From NCBI GenBank assembly GCA_023443705.1, contig JAEZTD010000038.1, forward strand, positions 1 through 10,251: DNA of 10,251 nucleotides. Direction: 5' to 3'. This document shows positions 4,599 to 10,251 of this stretch, one piece after another; the stretch's first letter is position 1; each line of letters opens with the position of its first letter. Below the pieces are notes generated by a model. The model ran no database searches and was not told the DNA's origin. It saw only the letters and a program-made list of their open reading frames with translations. The DNA comes from Bacillota bacterium (GTDB lineage Bacteria; Bacillota; Clostridia; Christensenellales; Aristaeellaceae). The translations under genes were made by a program, and so were the position numbers.

Positions 4599-7133
4599 CT
4601 ATTCCCCTGTCGCGCACAGGAGTCGCTGGCTCACCACGTCGGAATAGAGCCGGAGCGGCATTTTGACCGCGCGCACGACGGCGGAAAGCGGCGCGGAAAC
4701 CGGAATCGGCTCGCCCGCGGTCAAATCCGGCTGGAACAGCGCGCCATCCTTGCCCGGAAAGACGCCCGCGTAAAAGATTCCCGTCTCCACCAGGTCCTGA
4801 AAGAAATGGCTGCCGTAGGACAGTTCCGGCGCGAGGCCTTCGGCCTCGAAGGCCACTTCCACCAGCGCCGCCATCCCGGCGATTTCCGAAAAGCGCACCG
4901 GTACGCCCATCGAGGGGGTGGTGGTGCCCCAGCGCCCCGGGCCGATAAGCGCGCAGGAGAGTTTCTCCCGCTGGATGAACCCATTGAGCCGTCCGATCTC
5001 CCGGGCGACGGCGTACTTGTCGCGCTCGTTTAGCCGCGCATAGCTCTCCGGTTCCACATAAATGAGCGCGTCCAGCTTCAGCCGCACATTGCCGCCCATA
5101 AAGCCGCCCGTCTGGCGAAGCAGCACATCCTCGTCCCGAACTTTCGGAATCTCCACCTGTTCGCCCACGCCATGGGTCTGAAGCGGCCGGCACTGCAGGA
5201 TGTTGAAGTTCAGCACGCCCGCCGCGTCAAAATTCGCGGAAAATTCCACATCCACCGGATATTCATAGGCCGCCTCCAGGCAGGCAAGGATGCGCTTCAT
5301 CTGCTGCGCGAAGGGCGTATCGCGGAGCAGATGCTCAAAGGTCAGCGTAAAGTAGCGCTCGGGCGCAAGCCCCAATTCTCGGGCGCGGCGCTGTGCCTCC
5401 CGGTCGTCCTCCCCGAAGAGGGTCATGTCCAGCGAAGGGAGCTGCTTCAGAAGGTCCGGCAGATACGCCTTCTCCAGACCGCCCCGCTCAAGGCTGATCG
5501 CGTCCACGTAGCGCTGGGAGAACTGCGCGCGCTCCGACGCCTGACAGGGCCAGGCGAGGGGCTTCGAAAGGCTCACAATGCGCGGATAGTCCCCGTTGAC
5601 GCGGTCCACCGCGCGGGTGCCCAGCCCGAACACCAGACGGATCATGCCGTCCTCCGGTTCGATCGTGCCGTCCCACACGTAGAGGTTGTAGGAATTGCCC
5701 ACCCCCGCGAGGAGCGGGAAAAACCAACCGGCGCGCCGGTCGCCGGACACCCGCTGGATCAAGAGCGACATCTGTTCGTCGCGACCGAGGAGGCCGCGCT
5801 TCATCCGGTATTCCAGCGCGTCCGGGCTCATCATGCTGGCGTAAACCTGCCTGATGGCTTTTTCAAACCCGGCGAGCCGATCCTCCGGCGCGCCCTGGTT
5901 GGCGAGGAAGATGCTCTCATACTTCCCCGCGAAGGCGTTGCCGAAGTTGTCCTCAAGAAGGCTCGAGGAGCGTACGATGATCGGGGACTGGCCGAAGTGG
6001 TCGAGAAGGCGCGTGAACTGCTGGCGGATAGGGTGCGGAAAGCTGCCCTGGAGCAGCTTCTCGGCCAGCTCGCCGGCCAGCGCGTAATAGCCCTCCGGCG
6101 TATTCTGCCGCATGCGCAGCCGCCAGCAGTCGTTGTGGACGAGGTAGGTGTAAAACACGTCCGCGCCCAGGTAGTATGAATCGTGGGGCTCCAGCAGGTG
6201 GTCGAATCCACAGGACGACAGGATCGCCCGCGCCAGCAGCATGCCCACGGATTTTCCGCCGATGTGGCCCGTTCCGATCTCCCGCCCCTTGATCGCCAGC
6301 AGGTCGTGAAGCGACAGATATTTCTCCGCGAGGGCCGCGATGCGCGCCTCCCGGGCGATCTGTATCTGAATGATGCGCTTTTTGAGCCGCGCTGCCTCCG
6401 GGTCGTCCGGCGGCAGCGCCGTCATCTCCCGCGCATCCAAAAACAGCCTGTCCCAGTAGTCCACCGGCCCGGCCTCCCGCTCAAGGAGCCTTCGGGAAAA
6501 GAGCTTCGCCGCCTCGCCGCTGGAGGTGACCGGGGTATAGCCGCCCTCCGCCGGGCGGTGCGGCAGGAACATCGTGGGCGAATAACGCTCCCACACCTTC
6601 AGCGGGTGCAAATAAATATCGCCCTCAATGTTGTACAGCTCGATCAGAAGCTGCGTCGTCTCGCGGATGCGCGCGATGGCCTCAAAGGAATGCCTTCCCC
6701 GGAGCAGCGCGAAGTACGCCACCGTATCCAGCGTGTACAGGTACGGGCAAGTGATGCCGAAGAAGTTGCCGATCATGAGGTCGGAGCACCATTCGCCAAG
6801 GAGCGCCGTCAGGCAGTCAAACACGTAGAACGCGCCGCGCCCCTCGGCCGTGATGATCGCGTTGATTGCGGAGGCGAAGCACTCGAAGCCGCATTCCGCC
6901 TCCAGCGCGAAGGTTTTTACCCCTTCCTGTTCGCAAAGCGAGGCTCCGTTCTCAAAACGTATGTAGACGACGCGCCGCCCGGCAGCGAGCGCGCTTTCGA
7001 CAAAGGGCGTTACAAAGGCCCGGTAGTCGTCCGTAGAGTCCACCTGCCAGACCACGTTGTCCCCCAGCCGGAGAGAATCGATTACCCGGTCCACCGCAGC
7101 AATGCCGGTCGTCACCCGCCCGGAATCCTCCAT
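4599..7133 (-). CDS. PEP/pyruvate-binding (PPDK-type ATP-binding) protein with degenerate KaiC-like N-terminus
   Basis: An 844-residue cytosolic protein. Residues about 5-190 resemble a KaiC/RecA-like domain (TGIAAVDRVIDSL, then GDNVVWQV; an acidic strand FYVFDCLTAL at 102-111 in the Walker B position), but the Walker A GxGKT is absent and replaced by VDSTDDYRAF. Residues about 285-652 match the ATP-grasp part of PEP synthase/pyruvate phosphate dikinase: GGKSVGM (292-298), IIVRSSSLLEDNFGNAFAGK (385-404) and the closing NILQCRPLQ (644-652). The mobile phosphohistidine domain (GGxTxH) and PEP/pyruvate barrel are not seen. A C-terminal block (about 665-800) has GPGRWGTTTPSMGVP (731-745) and SYGSHFFQDL (772-781). 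The reaction is unknown; nucleotide-dependent phosphotransfer is inferred. The ATG at 7133 follows GGAGG with 7-nt spacing. Convergent with the sulfur flavoprotein gene. Confidence 0.88.
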   Translation of the reverse strand: MEDSGRVTTGIAAVDRVIDSLRLGDNVVWQVDSTDDYRAFVTPFVESALAAGRRVVYIRFENGASLCEQEGVKTFALEAECGFECFASAINAIITAEGRGAFYVFDCLTALLGEWCSDLMIGNFFGITCPYLYTLDTVAYFALLRGRHSFEAIARIRETTQLLIELYNIEGDIYLHPLKVWERYSPTMFLPHRPAEGGYTPVTSSGEAAKLFSRRLLEREAGPVDYWDRLFLDAREMTALPPDDPEAARLKKRIIQIQIAREARIAALAEKYLSLHDLLAIKGREIGTGHIGGKSVGMLLARAILSSCGFDHLLEPHDSYYLGADVFYTYLVHNDCWRLRMRQNTPEGYYALAGELAEKLLQGSFPHPIRQQFTRLLDHFGQSPIIVRSSSLLEDNFGNAFAGKYESIFLANQGAPEDRLAGFEKAIRQVYASMMSPDALEYRMKRGLLGRDEQMSLLIQRVSGDRRAGWFFPLLAGVGNSYNLYVWDGTIEPEDGMIRLVFGLGTRAVDRVNGDYPRIVSLSKPLAWPCQASERAQFSQRYVDAISLERGGLEKAYLPDLLKQLPSLDMTLFGEDDREAQRRARELGLAPERYFTLTFEHLLRDTPFAQQMKRILACLEAAYEYPVDVEFSANFDAAGVLNFNILQCRPLQTHGVGEQVEIPKVRDEDVLLRQTGGFMGGNVRLKLDALIYVEPESYARLNERDKYAVAREIGRLNGFIQREKLSCALIGPGRWGTTTPSMGVPVRFSEIAGMAALVEVAFEAEGLAPELSYGSHFFQDLVETGIFYAGVFPGKDGALFQPDLTAGEPIPVSAPLSAVVRAVKMPLRLYSDVVSQRLLCATGE

Positions 7134-7159
7134 GCTTCCACCTCCGTTTCATAAGAAAA

Positions 7160-7172
7160 TGGTATCATACCA
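7160..7172 (-). promoter_or_regulatory. extended -10 promoter and overlapping perfect palindrome for the PEP-binding-protein gene
   Basis: On the minus strand TGGTATGAT (7172-7164) is an extended -10 (TGn-TATGAT), about 31 bp before the start codon; no good -35 is seen, which is usual for extended -10 promoters. The same bases form the perfect 13-bp palindrome TGGTATCATACCA (7160-7172, 6-bp arms around one base), a shape typical of dimeric repressor sites such as those of GntR-family proteins. The regulator is not in the window. Confidence 0.5.
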
Positions 7173-7193
7173 GGGCGAAAAATGCAAATACGA

Positions 7194-7219
7194 AGGCCGG
7201 CTCCCGAAGGAACCGGCCT
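7194..7219 (-). terminator. intrinsic terminator of the yhfC-DUF998 operon
   Basis: AGGCCGG (7194-7200) pairs with CCGGCCT (7213-7219); after one C/A mismatch TCC pairs with GGA around a CGAA tetraloop (TTCG on the minus strand). Read on the minus strand the stem is followed by TTCGTATTTGCATTTTT. It is 50 bp past the DUF998 stop codon and lies just upstream of the next minus-strand promoter. Confidence 0.65.
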
Positions 7220-7269
7220 ATTTGATGATCATCGGACTTGAACCATTCAGTGTTGCAGTGGCCGCACCG

Positions 7270-7914
7270 CTAGGCGAAAACGCGTCGCTCTTCCTTGAAG
7301 AAGAAAAAATAAGCGGAGAGGACGAACAGCAACGTCTGCACCGAATAGATCGAAAGCCGCTCTGTCACGCCCAGAAGGTTCCAGCCGGAGGCCATGCCGA
7401 TGGGCGTTGTCATGCCGGTCAGCGTGATCAGGATTGCCATTACCAGCGTGAACCTGCCAAGCCCCATGAGCTTCTCCCGCTTCAAAAAGCCCGCTGCCAG
7501 CAGAAAGCCGCAGGCGATGGTGGTCAGCACCACAATCACCGTGACGATAATGTGCATCAGGTTTCCGAACGTGAGCGCCGTCTTATCGCCGGACAGCGGG
7601 AACAACATGTAGCCGAACATCGACACCACTTCCATCACAAGGAGCGTAACGCTGCCCGCGCGCACCAGTCCTCCGAACTTACGGAAGGCCTTTGCTGCCA
7701 TGCCGGTGGCGAAGGCAATCATACAAAGCCCGTAGATGGCGGTCAGCACCCTGAGCAGCCCCGCGTTCGGTGCGCCTTCCGCCGTAAGTGAACTGATGTC
7801 CATGGTCACTGGGTTATACTCGGCCCACAGGATTCTCCCCAGCAGCGTGTGCGACAGGTAGATCAGGATGCCGACCATGCCCAGCGGGATCGTGTAATGC
7901 TCAAACCTTCTCAT
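7270..7914 (-). CDS. DUF998-family multi-pass membrane protein
   Basis: A 214-residue integral membrane protein with about six hydrophobic segments, a basic N-terminus (MRRFEHY) and a short cytoplasmic tail ending KEERRVFA. The pattern of the first loop, with HTLLGRILWAEYNP, DISSLTAEGAPNA and LRVLTAIYG, is that of the DUF998 family, whose biochemical role is not established. No catalytic motif can be claimed. Start choice: an ATG at 7920 lies only 2 nt from GGAGG (7927-7923), whereas the in-frame ATG at 7914 is 8 nt away, so 7914 is preferred; the longer form would add two residues. The start lies inside the end of the upstream yhfC-type gene (14-bp overlap), which implies translational coupling and a shared mRNA. 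Likely a functional partner of that protein. Confidence 0.85.
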   Translation of the reverse strand: MRRFEHYTIPLGMVGILIYLSHTLLGRILWAEYNPVTMDISSLTAEGAPNAGLLRVLTAIYGLCMIAFATGMAAKAFRKFGGLVRAGSVTLLVMEVVSMFGYMLFPLSGDKTALTFGNLMHIIVTVIVVLTTIACGFLLAAGFLKREKLMGLGRFTLVMAILITLTGMTTPIGMASGWNLLGVTERLSIYSVQTLLFVLSAYFFFFKEERRVFA

Positions 7915-8728
7915 AGGCATTCCCTCCCTCGAAGGCGGGTGCTTCCATCGGCTTCAACTTCCGGTTGGTATAAACAGCGAGCAGGGTCAGCGCCACCGCG
8001 CAGAAGAGTACCAGCCCCTCAAGCGCCAGCACGTTGGTTATCACGCCCACCTGCCCCAGCGCCGCCGGTGCGTCGATGAGCGCGTGCAGCAGAATCGCCG
8101 CGGGATACAGCCAGGTCCGGCGCTTCCCGTACACCGAATAGAACACGATGACCGACAGCGCGATGTGAATGGTCAGCGCAAACATCCGTTCTGCGCCCGC
8201 GACCAAGAACATGGCGGACGGCGTTTCGGCAATCGCCTGCAGCTGCTTTGCGACCACTTCGGCATTCGGCCCTGATGTCAGCGCCGCCGCGTTCCCGCCA
8301 TTGAACATGACGCTGGTGGCGATGGTGGAGATCATCGAAACACCGCCCACAAGAATCGCTTCGATACCGCCGTGACCGACGCCGTAGGAAAGCGCGGTTT
8401 GAATGCCGCCGTACCGCTTCCGAAGCAGTTTGAACGACAGGAATCTCCCCGTTTCTTCAAAGATGCCCGCCGCCAGCGATCCGTACACCATGTAGCCAAG
8501 CGGGTAAGCCGACAGCCATGTGCCGTTCGCGTCCGGCCTTAAAACCAGCAGGTGCATGATCTGCTCCAGCCCCATCGCGAACACCACGAACGCCGCCGCG
8601 CCGACCAGGGCCGGCACCACCTTCGCGCCGTACCGCCTGCGAAAATAGATTAGCAGCGCGATCGGAACCGCTATCGAAACAAGCGCGGACACCGCCATGC
8701 ACGCAATAGATCCCGTAGAAATGGTCAT
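7901..8728 (-). CDS. YhfC-family putative intramembrane metalloprotease
   Basis: A 275-residue membrane protein with about seven to eight hydrophobic segments. The features that mark the YhfC family (a putative intramembrane metalloprotease group) are visible: FEETGRF with Glu91-Glu92, GVGHGGIEA with His119 and Glu123, Glu180-Arg181 followed by His188, and LLHALIDAPA with His215 and Asp219. These His, Glu and Asp residues sit within or beside membrane segments and could bind a metal. The substrate is unknown and proteolysis is inferred from the family. The ATG at 8728 follows a GGGGAGGGG ribosome-binding site. It is the first gene of a two-gene unit with the DUF998 gene, overlapping its start, and has its own strong promoter and a probable operator. 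Confidence 0.88.
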   Translation of the reverse strand: MTISTGSIACMAVSALVSIAVPIALLIYFRRRYGAKVVPALVGAAAFVVFAMGLEQIMHLLVLRPDANGTWLSAYPLGYMVYGSLAAGIFEETGRFLSFKLLRKRYGGIQTALSYGVGHGGIEAILVGGVSMISTIATSVMFNGGNAAALTSGPNAEVVAKQLQAIAETPSAMFLVAGAERMFALTIHIALSVIVFYSVYGKRRTWLYPAAILLHALIDAPAALGQVGVITNVLALEGLVLFCAVALTLLAVYTNRKLKPMEAPAFEGGNAYEKV

Positions 8729-8743
8729 GTGCGCCCCTCCCCT

Positions 8744-8771
8744 TTAGATAATTAGACAATCTTCTAACTAA
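8744..8771. promoter_or_regulatory. candidate repressor operator of the yhfC operon
   Basis: TTAGA (8752-8756) and TCTAA (8763-8767) form an inverted repeat with a 6-bp centre, extended on both sides by TA after one mismatch. Further TTAG (8744-8747) and CTAA (8768-8771) half-sites flank it. The block lies directly downstream of the predicted transcription start, where a bound dimer would block elongation. The form suits TetR-, MarR- or PadR-type repressors; none is encoded in the window. Confidence 0.45.
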
Positions 8772-8778
8772 CAGCGCA

Positions 8779-8807
8779 ATGATACTGCAATCCGCTCACC
8801 CTGTCAA
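8779..8807 (-). promoter_or_regulatory. near-consensus sigma-A promoter of the yhfC operon
   Basis: On the minus strand a perfect TTGACA (8807-8802) is followed after exactly 17 bp by TATCAT (8784-8779). Transcription would begin near 8772, giving a leader of about 43 nt that runs through the inverted repeat and the ribosome-binding site. Confidence 0.75.
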
Positions 8808-8901
8808 GGGCGCATGGAGATTTAACAAAGAAGTATTACACGCCCCTGGGCTTGTCCTTTCCGGGAGGTATACCCCCGTGCCGCCCTTCCCGCAGCGATA
8901 C

Positions 8902-8938
8902 AAAAAGCGCCGGAAACCCCATGAGGTTTCCGACGCTT
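8902..8938 (-). terminator. intrinsic terminator of the PEP carboxykinase gene
   Basis: On the minus strand AAGCGTCGGAAACC (8938-8925) pairs with GGTTTCCGGCGCTT (8918-8905) over 14 bp with a single G-T pair, and is followed by a T-run (8906-8902 complement). It lies 28 bp beyond the stop codon. Confidence 0.88.
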
Positions 8939-8965
8939 AGCGCGTTTACTTCAGTGCTGTAGGAA

Positions 8966-10251
8966 TTAGTTCGCCAGACGCGCCTCGAGGGCCGCCAGCT
9001 GATCGTACAACTCCTGGGGCAGCTTGCCTTCATAGGTGGCGTAGTACTCCTTGATGGATTCGAGTTCGGCCTTCCAGCCTTCCTTGTCCACCTTGAGCAG
9101 CTCATCCAGCGCGCCATCCTTCATGTCGAGGCCGGTGATGTCCAGATCTTCCTTCTTGGGCAGGTTGCCGATGGGGGTCTCTTCGGCGCCGATCTCGCCG
9201 GAGACGCGCTGCACGATCCACTTGAGCACACGGCTGTTGTCGCCGTAGCCCGGCCAGATGAACTTGCCATCGGCACTCTTGCGGAACCAGTTGACGTAGT
9301 AGATCTTGGGCAGCTTGTCGGCATCGGTCGCCTCGCCAACTTCAAGCCAGTGCTTGAGGTATTCCGCCGCGTTGTAGCCGATGAACGGCAGCATCGCGAA
9401 GGGATCGCGGCGAACCTGGCCGATCTTGGCCGAAATGGCGGCGGCGGTGATCTCGGAGCCCATGACGGAGCCGAGGAACACGCCGTGCTTCCAGTCGAAG
9501 CTCTCGTTCACCAGCGGGATGGTGGACGGACGGCGGCCGCCGATCAGGAACGCGGAAATCGGTACGCCGTTCGGATCTTCCCACTCGGGCGCGATGGACG
9601 GGCACTGGCTGGCGGGGGTGGTAAAGCGGGCGTTGGGATGGGCCGCCGGCTCCTTGCTGTCGGGCGTCCAGTCTTTGCCCTTCCAGTCGATCAGGTGATC
9701 CGGCGCGGGCGTACCGATGCCCTCCCACCACACATCGCCGTCGTCGGTCAGCGCGACGTTGGTGAAGATGGTGTTCTTGGTGATCGTATGCATCGCGTTG
9801 GGGTTGGAATGCTCGGAGGTGCCCGGCGCCACGCCGAAGAAGCCCGCCTCGGGGTTGATGGCGTACAGGCGGCCGTCCTTGCCGAACTTCATCCAGGCGA
9901 TATCGTCGCCGACGGTCTCAACCTTCCAGCCCGGGATGGTCGGAATCAGCATGGCCAGATTGGTCTTGCCGCAGGCGCTGGGGAACGCGCCGGTGATGTA
10001 CTTGACGTTGCCCTTGGGATCGGTCAGGCGCAGGATCAGCATGTGCTCGGCCAGCCAGCCTTCGTCGCGGGCCTGGACGGATGCGATGCGCAGTGCAAAG
10101 CACTTCTTGCCCAGAAGCGCGTTTCCGCCGTAGCCGGAGCCATAAGACCAGATGGTGCGCTCCTCGGGGAAGTGGCTGATGTACTTCTGCTCGATCGGCG
10201 CGCAGGGCCAGGAAGAATCCTTCTGGCCGGGCTCAAGCGGCGCGCCCACGG
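8966..10251 (-). CDS. pckG: phosphoenolpyruvate carboxykinase (GTP), C-terminal part; gene continues past the right edge
   Basis: Partial gene: about 428 residues of a protein that is usually about 600, so the N-terminal third lies outside the window; the Met near the edge is internal and not the start. The enzyme interconverts oxaloacetate + GTP with PEP + CO2 + GDP in the cytosol. GTP-type hallmarks are visible: the P-loop-like FPSACGKTNLAM (residues 89-100 of the visible part) with the reactive cysteine of this class, the metal-binding GDDIAW (114-119), INPEAGFFGVAPGT (131-144), FLIGGRRPSTIPLV and the guanine-site region FIWPGYGDNSRVLKWI. These separate it from the ATP-type enzyme. In anaerobes it often works towards oxaloacetate or in PEP supply; direction here is not determinable. 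The C-terminus ends LEARLAN and is followed by a strong intrinsic terminator. Confidence 0.96.
   Translation of the reverse strand, partial: VGAPLEPGQKDSSWPCAPIEQKYISHFPEERTIWSYGSGYGGNALLGKKCFALRIASVQARDEGWLAEHMLILRLTDPKGNVKYITGAFPSACGKTNLAMLIPTIPGWKVETVGDDIAWMKFGKDGRLYAINPEAGFFGVAPGTSEHSNPNAMHTITKNTIFTNVALTDDGDVWWEGIGTPAPDHLIDWKGKDWTPDSKEPAAHPNARFTTPASQCPSIAPEWEDPNGVPISAFLIGGRRPSTIPLVNESFDWKHGVFLGSVMGSEITAAAISAKIGQVRRDPFAMLPFIGYNAAEYLKHWLEVGEATDADKLPKIYYVNWFRKSADGKFIWPGYGDNSRVLKWIVQRVSGEIGAEETPIGNLPKKEDLDITGLDMKDGALDELLKVDKEGWKAELESIKEYYATYEGKLPQELYDQLAALEARLAN

Noticed and set aside
5172..7154. Long plus-strand open frames (335 and 323 codons) opposite the PEP-binding-protein gene
   Set aside because: They are antisense to a well-supported gene, have no recognisable domain and have Arg/Gln/His-rich composition typical of shadow frames.
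7224..7260. tRNA-like fragment: the minus strand contains GGTTCAAGTCC, resembling a T-arm
   Set aside because: The flanking bases do not form a proper T-stem, and there is no acceptor stem, anticodon arm or CCA-type end around it.

Overview
The window is GC-rich, densely coded DNA. Strong ribosome-binding sites of the GGAGG type, near-consensus TTGACA/TATAAT promoters, and the mix of families (GTP-type PEP carboxykinase, a four-module sulfur oxidoreductase, YhfC and DUF998 membrane proteins) point to an anaerobic Firmicute, probably a high-GC gut-type Clostridia lineage. This is inferred from gene content and is not a taxonomic proof. Seven complete genes and one partial gene are supported, and no rRNA, tRNA, CRISPR array or transposase gene was seen.

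Region 1 (1-1860) is redox and regulation. A HAD-type phosphatase (minus) and a thioredoxin (plus) diverge from a 100-bp spacer. The thioredoxin converges on a Crp/Fnr-family regulator (minus). The regulator diverges from the next gene across about 69 bp, in which two near-consensus promoters face away from each other and share their -10 hexamers.

Region 2 (1864-4302) is one large flavoprotein with CoA-disulfide/NAD(P)H-persulfide reductase, rhodanese, TusA-like and DsrE-like modules in one chain. With the neighbouring thioredoxin and cysteine-rich Crp-type regulator it looks like a thiol/persulfide redox module.

Region 3 (4303-4598) is non-coding and separates two convergent genes. It holds a stack of six hairpins and two identical 24-bp palindromic repeats; several hairpins look like intrinsic terminators.

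Region 4 (4599-7172) is an 844-residue PEP/pyruvate-binding (PPDK-type ATP-binding) protein on the minus strand. It has a KaiC/RecA-like N-terminal domain without a Walker A motif and lacks the usual phosphohistidine domain. Its promoter carries a perfect 13-bp palindrome over the -10 element.

Region 5 (7194-8807) is a two-gene minus-strand operon of membrane proteins, a YhfC-family putative intramembrane metalloprotease and a DUF998 protein. Their coding ends overlap. The operon has a strong TTGACA-17-TATCAT promoter, a probable repressor site just downstream of it, and a terminator.

Region 6 (8902-10251) is the C-terminal two thirds of GTP-dependent PEP carboxykinase (minus, running off the right edge) with a textbook intrinsic terminator.

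No clearly unprecedented system is proven. The most unusual items are the degenerate-KaiC/ATP-grasp fusion, the structured repeat-bearing spacer and the shared -10 divergent promoter.
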